Shown here: positions 1-7,145 of the stretch, in pieces
Position numbering within the stretch: position 1 is the first letter of the stretch
How the letters are laid out: every line of letters begins with the position of its first letter
Assembly: GCA_002415785.1 (NCBI GenBank)
Contig: DIAJ01000015.1
Span: 86,418-96,986, forward strand
Length of the DNA stretch: 10,569 nt
Direction of reading: 5' to 3'
Origin: Flavobacteriales bacterium UBA5081
GTDB lineage: Bacteria; Bacteroidota; Bacteroidia; Flavobacteriales_E; Vicingaceae
Made by a program: the position numbers and the translations under genes
The notes under the pieces: generated by a model
Told to the model about the DNA's origin: nothing
Database searches by the model: none
The model's input: only the letters and a program-made list of their open reading frames with translations

Positions 1-56
1 TGAAATCATCGCCATTTAGGAGCGGAAGACTTAAATTAGGGAACAGGTCTAGAATT

Positions 57-131
57 CCTGCCCGCCGAAGCACAGGCTCGTGAGAGGCAGGCGGGTTTTG
101 TTTACTTTTTTCATCAATGGAAAAAAGTAAA
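57..131. repeat. Composite inverted-repeat element upstream of the SDR gene
   Basis: Two stem-loops lie side by side. The first is GC-rich: CCCGCC (61-66) can pair with GGCGGG (90-95), or alternatively CCTGCC (57-62) with GGCAGG (86-91), and a TTTTG run follows. The second is a perfect 12-bp inverted repeat, TTTACTTTTTTC (101-112) with GAAAAAAGTAAA (120-131), around a 7-nt loop. Together they resemble a terminator, possibly bidirectional, for an upstream gene outside the window. The form also resembles dispersed intergenic repeats that I recall from Bacteroidota genomes, which I cannot confirm here. The rest of 1-213 shows no ORF with protein-like features and no convincing promoter, although 160-190 is AT-rich and could hold a weak one for the next gene. 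Confidence 0.6.
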
Positions 132-213
132 GACATAATATTGAAAATAAAGGATACTAGTTGTTTATTAATCAATTTGTGTAATAAAGTGGTATTTAGT
201 TAGTTAATGATAA

Positions 214-972
214 ATGAATAAAATTGCTTTAATAACTGGCGCTACCTCCGGAATCGGAAAAGCTTGTGCCGAGCTTTATGCTAAAAATCAATATAACATA
301 ATTATTACCGGCAGGAGAGAGGAGCGATTAAGCCAACTGAAAGCTGAATTAGAAAGTACTTATTCAGTGGAGGTCTTGAGCCTTTGTTTTGATGTTCGCT
401 CGAATGATGAGGTAGTAAAAGCATTTGAAAGCTTAACTGGAAAGTGGAAAAGTATAGATGTTTTAGTAAATAATGCCGGCTTAGCAAAGGGACTTTCAAG
501 CATTCAAAATGGAGACTTAGACCATTGGGAGCAAATGATTGACACCAATGTGAAAGGACTGCTTTATGTTTCTAAGGCCATTATGCCTTTAATGATTGAG
601 CTTAAGCATGGTCACATTGTAAATGTAGGTTCAATAGCAGGAAAAGAAGTTTATCCCAATGGCAATGTGTATTGCGCAACAAAGCACGCAGTAGATGCAC
701 TTACAAAAGCTATGCGAATAGATCTTTTGCCGCATAAAATTAAGGTTTCAGCGGTTTGTCCGGGAGCAGTTGATACTGAGTTTTCTGAAGTTAGATTTGA
801 TGGTGATAAAGAAAAAGCAGAAAAAGTATACCTTGGTTACGAGCCGCTTAAAGCTGAGGATATTGCAGATGCCATTTACTTTATGACCTCTCGTCCGGCT
901 CATGTTAACATTAATGACTTGTTAATCATGCCAACAGCTCAGGCTAGTGCAACTCAGTTTGATAAAAATTAA
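214..972 (+). CDS. Short-chain dehydrogenase/reductase, YdfG-like
   Basis: This is a classical NAD(P)-dependent SDR of 252 residues, a single Rossmann domain of normal family length, likely cytosolic. The cofactor loop TGATSGIG is at residues 8-15. GRREER (33-38) follows beta-2, and arginines there usually mean NADP(H) preference. NNAG is at 86-89. The catalytic tetrad is N112, S140, Y153 and K157, and the PG motif is at 183-184. The C-terminal stretch AHVNINDLLIMPTAQ matches what I recall of the end of E. coli YdfG, an NADP-dependent 3-hydroxy acid (serine/allo-threonine) dehydrogenase. That substrate class is therefore likely but inferred. The ATG has no Shine-Dalgarno sequence, as is usual in Bacteroidota. 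The stop overlaps the stop of the convergent GSCFA gene inside one TTAA. Confidence 0.93.
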   Translation: MNKIALITGATSGIGKACAELYAKNQYNIIITGRREERLSQLKAELESTYSVEVLSLCFDVRSNDEVVKAFESLTGKWKSIDVLVNNAGLAKGLSSIQNGDLDHWEQMIDTNVKGLLYVSKAIMPLMIELKHGHIVNVGSIAGKEVYPNGNVYCATKHAVDALTKAMRIDLLPHKIKVSAVCPGAVDTEFSEVRFDGDKEKAEKVYLGYEPLKAEDIADAIYFMTSRPAHVNINDLLIMPTAQASATQFDKN

Positions 973-1958
973 AAAGGTAAAACTTGATCTTCTAGCTGTT
1001 CAAGCTCCTCACTAAAGTCAATATTGCTTTCGGTTGAAAATTGCTTAATATCATTCTTTAGTTTTTTTAAAAACTTCTGATTTGCTTCACTATGTATGTT
1101 AAATGGACGATGATGTAGACTTTGGTTAATTTTTTCAATTTGTTGAACATATTTATTTGTCTTTTCAGAAAAGTAAGCATTAGAAAACTGTTTCCAAATA
1201 TACTTTATGGCTGTATCATTGGGGTGAAGCAAATCTTCATTGTAAAAGCGATAATCTCTTAAGTCATCAACCATAATCTCAAAGGAGGGGAAATAACTGC
1301 AGTTTTTGTAATTTGAACAAAGCTGATGAATAGCTAGATTTAATGTCGATTTGCTTAATTGATTTTCAATAAATCCATCTTTTAAATGTCTAACAGGACT
1401 AATTGTGAAAATAAAACTAAAGGAGTGTCCGTATTCACTTTCCAGCTTTTTTTTCATTGAAATAAAAGAGTTGACAATTTCTTTAACACTTAAAATTCGC
1501 TTGTTAAATAAAGTAGAGGGCTGTTTATGACAGTTGTTTGTTATTTGTTGATTGGATTTAAGTTCATGTACCCAAGCTGTTCCATAAGTCAGAAAAACAA
1601 TTGGTTTTTTATTTAATTGCTCTAATTGAGCTTGATAAGCTTTTTCTACATGGACTACAAAATCTTCTTTGGTGAACGAATTAAATTTCGAGTGAAAATC
1701 ATAGTGGTAATATAGCTCATCAGTCAGTTGAATGTCTTCAAAGTTCTTATTTAATTGAAAATAATCTAAGCTCAAATGCTGATGAAGTGAAATTGGGTTG
1801 TAGGCAATTCCCAGTGGATTTACAACTACATCAAATTTGTTTTCCTTTAACTTATTGCCAATATGATCGGAAAAGCAAGAACCCATTAATAAAATAGAAT
1901 CTTGATGACTTATTTCTCTTTCTTGCTTATGAATCTTTATTTCTGTGCGTAATTTCAT
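969..1958 (-). CDS. GSCFA domain protein
   Basis: This is a GSCFA-family protein (PF08885), related to SGNH/GDSL-type hydrolases; substrate and pathway are unknown. The signature MGSCFS lies near the N-terminus (residues 25-30, counting from the start chosen here). The family-like motif TYGTAWVHE is central, and DLLHPND at about 242-248 resembles the D-x-x-H block of SGNH hydrolases. There is no signal peptide or membrane segment. I start at 1958 (MKLRTEIKI), which matches how such proteins usually begin, giving 329 residues. The longer reading from 1997 adds 13 residues and would leave only 2 bp to the divergent channel gene, with no room for promoters. The C-terminal 80 residues are rich in Lys, Gln and Glu and look helical. 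The family is confident; hydrolase activity is inference. Confidence 0.85.
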   Translation of the reverse strand: MKLRTEIKIHKQEREISHQDSILLMGSCFSDHIGNKLKENKFDVVVNPLGIAYNPISLHQHLSLDYFQLNKNFEDIQLTDELYYHYDFHSKFNSFTKEDFVVHVEKAYQAQLEQLNKKPIVFLTYGTAWVHELKSNQQITNNCHKQPSTLFNKRILSVKEIVNSFISMKKKLESEYGHSFSFIFTISPVRHLKDGFIENQLSKSTLNLAIHQLCSNYKNCSYFPSFEIMVDDLRDYRFYNEDLLHPNDTAIKYIWKQFSNAYFSEKTNKYVQQIEKINQSLHHRPFNIHSEANQKFLKKLKNDIKQFSTESNIDFSEELEQLEDQVLPF

Positions 1959-1999
1959 TTTCCAAAGCTCTGACAAATTAACTAATTTTAGCCTCAACT

Positions 2000-2842
2000 A
2001 TGCAGAAACTTTACGGCGAAGAAATTAACAAGGATCAGTCACCTAAGTGGAAAAATAGACTTCATGAGGTGATTTTTGAAGCAGATACACCAATGGGTAA
2101 GCTCTTTGATGTGATTTTGCTTTGGGCAATATTAATCTCAGTGGTGGCTGTAATGTTGGAGACCGTTGATTTTATTCGATTAGAATACGGCTTGTTGCTC
2201 TACATCATCGAATGGACATTAACCGGACTTTTTACTATTGAGTATTTACTTCGATTGCTTGCAGTTGGAAAACCCATAAAGTACGCAACCAGCTTTATGG
2301 GAGTCATTGATTTATTATCGACCATTCCTACCTATATAGGTTTGTTTATCGCCGGGCCGCAATATATGTTGGTGTTAAGAACCGTGCGTTTGCTACGTGT
2401 TTTCAGGATTCTTAAGTTGAGAAGGTATGTGTCAGAGGCTCAAGTGCTAATTAGCGCTATAAAATCCAGTATGGCTAAGATAACTGTGTTTATTGGAGCG
2501 GTGATTGTGTTAGTCTTAATTATGGGTACAGTGATGTACATTGTGGAAGGTCCAGACAATGGGTTTACAAGTATTCCATACAGTATGTATTGGACCATTG
2601 TTACGATTACCACGGTAGGTTATGGAGATATCGCACCACAAACGGCATTAGGTCAAAGCATAGCTTCATTTGTAATGCTGTTAGGCTACGGTATCATTGC
2701 TGTTCCTACAGGAATTGTATCAGCTGAATTAAATCGAGCAAAGCAGTTTAAAGATATTAGTACACAAGCTTGCCCTCAATGTTCTAGAGAGGGACACGAT
2801 AAAGATGCCAAGCATTGTAAATATTGTGGGGCAGATTTGTAG
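2000..2842 (+). CDS. Voltage-gated-type potassium channel with C-terminal zinc ribbon
   Basis: This is a six-transmembrane ion channel of 280 residues, inner membrane. S1 is at about 36-56, S2 at 65-85 and S3 at 98-117. S4 is at 123-142 with basic residues every third position (R127, R130, R133, R136, K139), as in voltage sensors. S5 is at 161-182, the pore helix at 192-204 with the K+ selectivity filter TVGYGD at 205-210, and S6 at 217-243. S6 is followed by a short linker and a four-cysteine zinc ribbon, C258-x2-C261 and C273-x2-C276. There is no long cytosolic ligand-binding domain, so gating is probably by voltage or through the ribbon. The gene is divergent from the GSCFA gene across 41 bp and ends 2 bp from the stop of the opposing M23 gene. 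K+ selectivity and voltage sensing follow from the motifs; the physiological role is unknown. Confidence 0.93.
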   Translation: MQKLYGEEINKDQSPKWKNRLHEVIFEADTPMGKLFDVILLWAILISVVAVMLETVDFIRLEYGLLLYIIEWTLTGLFTIEYLLRLLAVGKPIKYATSFMGVIDLLSTIPTYIGLFIAGPQYMLVLRTVRLLRVFRILKLRRYVSEAQVLISAIKSSMAKITVFIGAVIVLVLIMGTVMYIVEGPDNGFTSIPYSMYWTIVTITTVGYGDIAPQTALGQSIASFVMLLGYGIIAVPTGIVSAELNRAKQFKDISTQACPQCSREGHDKDAKHCKYCGADL

Positions 2843-2844
2843 TC

Positions 2845-4131
2845 TTATTTTGAAGCAAACTCTTCTTTTGAGTTCAAAGAAATGGAATCTAGCTCTTTCT
2901 TCAATTTTTGCATTTTTTGCTGAAACTCCTCTTTGTGTTCATCCTTAACAGGTTCGGCAGAAGGGAAATCTTGTTTTAAATGGTCTACTTGTTTACCATT
3001 TTTCCAAAATCGATAACACACATGCGGACCGGTGGCTAATCCTGTGCTGCCAACATAGCCAATTATATCTCCTTGTTTTACATAGTCGCCAACTCTTGCT
3101 TTGCGTTTACTCATGTGTAGGTATTGTGTGGTGTAAACACTATTGTGTTTAATCTTAACATAATTACCATTGCCTCCGGTATAACTTGAAGCAATTACTT
3201 GTCCATCGCCGGTGCTCATAATGGGTGTGCCTGTTGGTGCAGCATAGTCGGTTCCTAGGTGTGCTTTCCATCTTTTTTGAACCGGATGAAAGCGACGCAT
3301 GGTATAACGAGAACTCAATCGACTGAATTTTAGTGGAGATTTTAAAAATGCTTTTCTCAAGCTATTTGCTTCTTCATCAAAATAATCTTCTTTGCCATCT
3401 TGATCAAAGTAAAAGCCGTAGAATGTTTTATCAAAATGATTGAACTCTACAGCTATAACTCTACCTATTCCAATGGCTTGGTCGTCAACGTACTTTACTT
3501 CGTAAATAGCTTTGAACCAATCTCCTTTTTGTATTCTATAAAAGTCAATCGACCAGGCAAGGATTTCTGAAAGTTCTACGGCTAAAGCCGGAGATGCGTT
3601 GGCGGCTTGTAAACTTTCGTATAAGGAAGAATAAATAACTCCCGAAACACTTTCTTGACGAATTTCAACTTCTTTTTCACCTTTGTAAATTGAAATGCTA
3701 TCGCTTAGGTCATAAACAATGTATTCTACTTTATTTGGTTGGTAAACAAAGTAGGAGGCTTTTTTTAGGCTGTCTTTAGAGGCAAAAACGGTGTATTTTT
3801 TTCCTGCGCGCATCTGGCGAACATCAAACACGTCTTTTGATTTTTCAGCTAATTGATCTATGGTAACATAATCAATGTTGAAGCTTAGTAAGATATTAGC
3901 TAGAAACTCATTGGGTTTTATCTTGGCTTCTACAATGTGAAAAGAGTCGATTTCAATTCCAAACTGAGTTTGGGGTTCTGCAAGCAATAAAGTATCTGCA
4001 TTTTGTTCAGCCTTTGCCTTGTACGCTTCTTCAATTTTTTGATCTTTTTGGTACTTGTTAATAAACAGTAATACCGAAACAGTTAAAAGTAAAAATAAAA
4101 TACTGCTGATTAATCGAATCTTTTTCTTCAT
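2845..4131 (-). CDS. Membrane-anchored M23 family metallopeptidase
   Basis: This is a 428-residue M23 (LytM/MepM-like) protein expected to act on peptidoglycan in the periplasm. A single N-terminal membrane segment (about 7-24) follows KKK, so it is probably anchored rather than released. Residues 55-265 resemble the N-terminal region of MepM/Csd3-type peptidases (OapA-like plus linker beta domain). The lysostaphin-type catalytic domain runs from about 285 to 385: HLGTD gives H291 and D295, conserved H339 is in YLHMS, and GPHVCYRF gives H370. The family's HxH motif reads HxC, with C372 in place of the usual zinc-ligand His. The C-terminal 40 residues are charged and probably coiled. Sequences with GPHVCYRF are, as far as I recall, frequent in Bacteroidota, so this may be a lineage variant and not decay. 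A divergent 130-bp region separates it from the next operon. Confidence 0.9.
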   Translation of the reverse strand: MKKKIRLISSILFLLLTVSVLLFINKYQKDQKIEEAYKAKAEQNADTLLLAEPQTQFGIEIDSFHIVEAKIKPNEFLANILLSFNIDYVTIDQLAEKSKDVFDVRQMRAGKKYTVFASKDSLKKASYFVYQPNKVEYIVYDLSDSISIYKGEKEVEIRQESVSGVIYSSLYESLQAANASPALAVELSEILAWSIDFYRIQKGDWFKAIYEVKYVDDQAIGIGRVIAVEFNHFDKTFYGFYFDQDGKEDYFDEEANSLRKAFLKSPLKFSRLSSRYTMRRFHPVQKRWKAHLGTDYAAPTGTPIMSTGDGQVIASSYTGGNGNYVKIKHNSVYTTQYLHMSKRKARVGDYVKQGDIIGYVGSTGLATGPHVCYRFWKNGKQVDHLKQDFPSAEPVKDEHKEEFQQKMQKLKKELDSISLNSKEEFASK

Positions 4132-4198
4132 CTAAAAGGCTGTGCTTTTTTTGGTAAAATTAATGCTTTGTTAGCGTTTTTCTTAGCCGATTTGTTGC

Positions 4199-4230
4199 TT
4201 GATTTTAAAAATGCCATACCTTTACTTTTG
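4199..4230 (+). promoter_or_regulatory. Bacteroidota-type promoter for the 4262/4765 operon
   Basis: TACTTTTG at 4223-4230 matches the -7 consensus TAnnTTTG exactly, and a TTG (4199-4201) lies 21 nt upstream as a -33 element. The box ends 31 bp before the GTG start at 4262 and is in the right direction for the two-gene operon. Confidence 0.5.
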
Positions 4231-4261
4231 AGATTTATTTTAATTAAGCATTTTACTATCT

Positions 4262-4768
4262 GTGAACCTTAAACCCAAATATATTATTGTTTTTTTTATT
4301 GCATTGATTTACTTGATGCTTCATATTTTAAAAGTTCAATTTACACCATTTTTTCTTTATGGTATGTATTCAAAAGCGGTTGGGGAAGTTGATACACTTG
4401 TAGCCTATGAAATAGAAGTTGATAAAACCACCTATTATCCTTTTGACTTTGGAAGAGAAAAGATGGAATTGATTTTAGGACCTTTAGATTATTACAATAA
4501 TCATTTAAGATTGAATGGGCAAGATCCCGTAGAGCACTTTGTGTTAACCAAGCGACCTCATTGGAATGAAAGTGAATTGTTCAATCAAATTGGCGAAAAA
4601 GTATTTACCAAGTCGGAAGAGCTGCAAAGGTTTCCATTTTGGTACAAAACAATTTTGGAGCGAAGTTTAAGTAAGAAAATTAATCACTTAATTGTTTATG
4701 AAGTGAAATACACCTATACGAATTATGGCTTGAAAACCATATCTAAAAATAGGCTAATCGATTTATGA
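4262..4768 (+). CDS. Hypothetical protein with one N-terminal membrane segment
   Basis: I do not recognise the family. It has 168 residues with a GTG start; the next ATG (codon 19) would cut through the membrane helix. It begins with a short basic head (NLKPK), then one hydrophobic segment at about 7-24, then about 140 mostly polar residues rich in aromatics, with no cysteine pair and no catalytic motif that I can identify. By the positive-inside rule the polar part would face the periplasm. Its stop codon overlaps the next start (ATGA, 4765-4768), a sign of translational coupling, so the two proteins probably work together in the membrane. A good promoter lies just upstream. Confidence 0.75.
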   Translation: MNLKPKYIIVFFIALIYLMLHILKVQFTPFFLYGMYSKAVGEVDTLVAYEIEVDKTTYYPFDFGREKMELILGPLDYYNNHLRLNGQDPVEHFVLTKRPHWNESELFNQIGEKVFTKSEELQRFPFWYKTILERSLSKKINHLIVYEVKYTYTNYGLKTISKNRLIDL

Positions 4769-5622
4769 AACAGCTTAACTATATGGTTGTTCAGCATTAC
4801 AGTTTGCTTAATAAGTTATTCTTTGGCTTTGTAATCTGTATTTGGTTGATTAGGTTATATAATGACTTATTATTACATCAACTAAATCAGCCGGTTTTAC
4901 CGTACGAGGGTAGAGATCCCTTTTATTGGATGATGGTTGGTTTGCAGATTCCTCAGTTTATTGTGGGCTCTAAACTTCTTTCATTAGCAGTCGACTTCTT
5001 GATGTTGACCTCTGCTTTAGGGAGCTTGTTTTTTCAGCGAATTAAACTGTTTAATATTCTTTTTGTACTAAGTTATTTTATTTATTTTTTTGTTTTTAAC
5101 ACTTTTCTCGGACATCATTTTCATAGTGTAGGAGTACTTTTTGTCAGTTTAATGTTTCTTTTTAAAAAAGACTCTAAACGATTTATTCAAGCATTTGAAC
5201 TGATTAGATACTATTTCTATTTTATGCTCTGTTCAGCCTTTTTGTGGAAATTAGTAAGAGGCAATTTGTGGGATATTGACCATTTTAGCAATATCTTAAA
5301 AATACAGCATGTTCATTTTTTGCAAGCCAATCCCTCGCATTGGAAAGCGGATATGATTGTATACTTGATCAACAATGAAAGCTTGAGTTATCTACTTTGG
5401 CTTGCGTTGATGCTACTTCAAGGAATGTTTTTTATTGGCTTTTTTACGAAGAAGTACGACGGACTTTTACTTATGTCTTATCTATTTTTTATCGTTGGAA
5501 GCTGGTTGTTTATGAATATTTTAAATCTCGATAACTTAAGCTGGTTTCTTGTTTTACTTCCTTTTGGCTTTCTAGTTTTATCGAAGAATAAGGCTATTAA
5601 AAAAGGGAGTTTAACTCCCTAA
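4765..5622 (+). CDS. Polytopic membrane protein, possibly HTTM/gamma-carboxylase-like
   Basis: This is a 285-residue integral membrane protein with about seven or eight hydrophobic segments (about 16-33, 68-90, 94-112, 121-133, 143-163, 207-227, 232-252, 258-273). The histidine cluster GHHFHS (116-121) at the end of a helix, and the general spacing, remind me of HTTM (vitamin K-dependent gamma-carboxylase-like) or DoxX-like proteins, but I cannot fix the family. It starts inside the stop of the upstream gene (ATGA overlap), so the two form one translational unit. Its last codons (KKGSLTP) coincide with a hairpin that looks like the terminator of the convergent DUF3108 gene. Function unknown. 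Confidence 0.78.
   Translation: MKQLNYMVVQHYSLLNKLFFGFVICIWLIRLYNDLLLHQLNQPVLPYEGRDPFYWMMVGLQIPQFIVGSKLLSLAVDFLMLTSALGSLFFQRIKLFNILFVLSYFIYFFVFNTFLGHHFHSVGVLFVSLMFLFKKDSKRFIQAFELIRYYFYFMLCSAFLWKLVRGNLWDIDHFSNILKIQHVHFLQANPSHWKADMIVYLINNESLSYLLWLALMLLQGMFFIGFFTKKYDGLLLMSYLFFIVGSWLFMNILNLDNLSWFLVLLPFGFLVLSKNKAIKKGSLTP
5598..5620 (-). terminator. Rho-independent terminator for the trmH-like/DUF3108 operon
   Basis: AGGGAG (5604-5609) and CTCCCT (5615-5620) form a stem, and inner TT/AA can add pairs. Read on the minus strand, the stem is followed directly by six T (5604-5599), the classic terminator form. On the plus strand no T-run follows. It lies 13 bp beyond the minus-strand stop at 5633 and wholly inside the last codons of the opposing membrane protein gene. 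Confidence 0.75.
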
Positions 5623-5632
5623 TTCAAGTTTC

Positions 5633-6481
5633 TTAATCAACCTTTGCCACCGGATTAGCCAAGTTTTTATAGTCAGTTAGCTCCATACGAATTGAACCTA
5701 CTAAAACTTTAGCTTTAGCTAATACGGGTATTTTATTTTTGTCATTGGTGATGTATACTGTTAAGTCATTATCATCTTCAAAAATTCTTCCTTCTTGAAC
5801 TACAGGATGAAAGACCATGCAGTCAAATTTTCCCATTCCGATTTTAATTTTCTTTGTTCCCGCATATCGTATGCGGAGAGGATAGATTTCTTCATCTACA
5901 AAAGAGTCGAAGATGAAAATGTCGCCTTTTTTAGCATTTGAGAAATCAATGGTGCGGGCATAATAAAAAGCTGAAAGCATATCTTGAATTCCGTGAGGAA
6001 CCTCATAAGTCTCATTGTCCTCGTTTTTTACATAGCCTTCATCTTGAAAAAACTGATAATCTTGAGCTTTTTTATAGCCCCCTTCATTAATTCTTCTAAT
6101 AAACAACCACGGGAAAATGCCCTCTTGGTCGATATAAGTTTCATAGCGATCTCTCACTTTAAAAAACCAATCAAAGGCGCTGATGCTTCTACCGGTTCCA
6201 ACAATGTGAAATAAATCTCTGTTCTTAACCTTTTGAGGAGTATTTTTTACTTCAAGTTTTGCTACCCCGGCATTCATAAATCCATAAGCAAGCTTGTATT
6301 CTAAAATTTCACCTGCCTTAAAAGCTGTATTATTTATTTTTCGAAAACTATACTCTTTTTCCGGACTCGTATCATTAGAGGAACTTTGAGCAAAGGCAAA
6401 GAGGCTACTGCTAATTAGCAATAGCGTTATATTGAAAAGTGCAAACCGTTTCATAATTTTTGAATTTAAAAGATTCATCAC
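5633..6481 (-). CDS. Exported DUF3108 domain protein
   Basis: This is a 282-residue protein matching DUF3108 (PF11306), an uncharacterised envelope family. The N-terminus has a signal peptide: KRF, a hydrophobic core at about 13-30, and an Ala-rich end with probable cleavage near A31-Q32. No lipobox cysteine is visible, so it is probably periplasmic. The mature part is beta-rich with phrases I associate with the family (AGEILEYKLAYGFMNAG near residue 55; DRYETYID; a GKFDCMVFHP segment). The start could also be Met10 at 6454 (MKRFALFN), which gives a more typical signal peptide. It lies 27 bp downstream of the TrmH-like gene and is probably cotranscribed with it. A terminator follows at 5598-5620. 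Confidence 0.85.
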   Translation of the reverse strand: MMNLLNSKIMKRFALFNITLLLISSSLFAFAQSSSNDTSPEKEYSFRKINNTAFKAGEILEYKLAYGFMNAGVAKLEVKNTPQKVKNRDLFHIVGTGRSISAFDWFFKVRDRYETYIDQEGIFPWLFIRRINEGGYKKAQDYQFFQDEGYVKNEDNETYEVPHGIQDMLSAFYYARTIDFSNAKKGDIFIFDSFVDEEIYPLRIRYAGTKKIKIGMGKFDCMVFHPVVQEGRIFEDDNDLTVYITNDKNKIPVLAKAKVLVGSIRMELTDYKNLANPVAKVD

Positions 6482-6508
6482 TGTAATTTCAAAGTTTATG
6501 CCATAAAT

Positions 6509-7045
6509 TTAAATGCCGTCTAATTTGTTCACTAGATCCCAAATAACAACTCCTGCGCTTACCGAAATGTTGAGCGAATGCTTAGTGCCTTTTTGAGGAA
6601 TTTCAATTACTCCATCGCACTGATTAATTACTTTTTGTTCAACACCTTTTACTTCATGACCAAAAATAAGTGCAATTTTTTCGTCGGACAAGGGCTTGAA
6701 TTCGTTTAGCAATATGCTATTTTCTGTTTGCTCAATGGCGTACACTTTCCAGCCATCTTCTTTTAGTTTTTTGACGGCAGTTTGAGTGTCTTCAAAATAA
6801 GTCCAATTAACAGATTCAGTAGCGCCTAAAGCAGTTTTGTTAATTTCTCTGTGCGGGGGCTTTGCTGTAATCCCACATAGGTAAACTGCTTCAATGGCAA
6901 AAGCATCAGCGGTTCGAAAAACCGACCCAATGTTGTTTAAGCTTCTCACATTGTCTAAAATTGCAATAAGTTGATTCTTGTCTTCTTTTCTAAAACTTTC
7001 TATGTCGAGTCTGCCAAGTTCCTCGTTGGCTAATTTTCTGTTCAT
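6509..7045 (-). CDS. SpoU/TrmH-family RNA methyltransferase
   Basis: This is a SPOUT-class, AdoMet-dependent RNA 2'-O-ribose methyltransferase, probably acting on tRNA or rRNA in the cytosol. Motif 1 is NVRSLNNIGSVFRTADAF (residues 32-49, with N38, G40 and R44). Motif 2 is IALIFGHEVKG (124-134, with E131). Motif 3 is IPQKGTKHSLNISVSAG (149-165, with S157, L158 and N159). These form the trefoil-knot AdoMet site. From the start at 7045 the protein has 178 residues, a lone catalytic domain without the N-terminal L30e-like substrate-binding domain of RlmB. The longer reading from 7114 adds 23 hydrophobic residues unlike the family and would use up the intergenic region shared with mutS, so I reject it. 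The specific target is unknown. It is first gene of an operon with the DUF3108 gene. Confidence 0.9.
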   Translation of the reverse strand: MNRKLANEELGRLDIESFRKEDKNQLIAILDNVRSLNNIGSVFRTADAFAIEAVYLCGITAKPPHREINKTALGATESVNWTYFEDTQTAVKKLKEDGWKVYAIEQTENSILLNEFKPLSDEKIALIFGHEVKGVEQKVINQCDGVIEIPQKGTKHSLNISVSAGVVIWDLVNKLDGI

Positions 7046-7145
7046 TGAGTGAAATAATTTCTGTGAAAAACTATTGAAAAATATGTGCCGTAAAAGTAAG
7101 AATACAGGAGCCAACTTCTTATTTTAGTCCACTAAAGATTCTGAT

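Noticed and set aside
1..56. tRNA-like or upstream-gene remnant at the window start
   Set aside because: No cloverleaf folds, and the open frames are short and lack recognisable protein features.
305..499. Minus-strand ORF of 64 codons
   Set aside because: It is antisense to the SDR gene, which has intact catalytic motifs.
5984..6214. Plus-strand ORF of 76 codons
   Set aside because: It lies wholly inside the DUF3108 gene on the other strand and shows no domain or start signal of its own.
7046..7145. Promoters in the trmH-like/mutS divergent region
   Set aside because: Near-matches exist on both strands (TATTTTAG on plus at 7120-7127, TACTTTTA on minus), but no TTG lies at proper spacing, so I do not list them.
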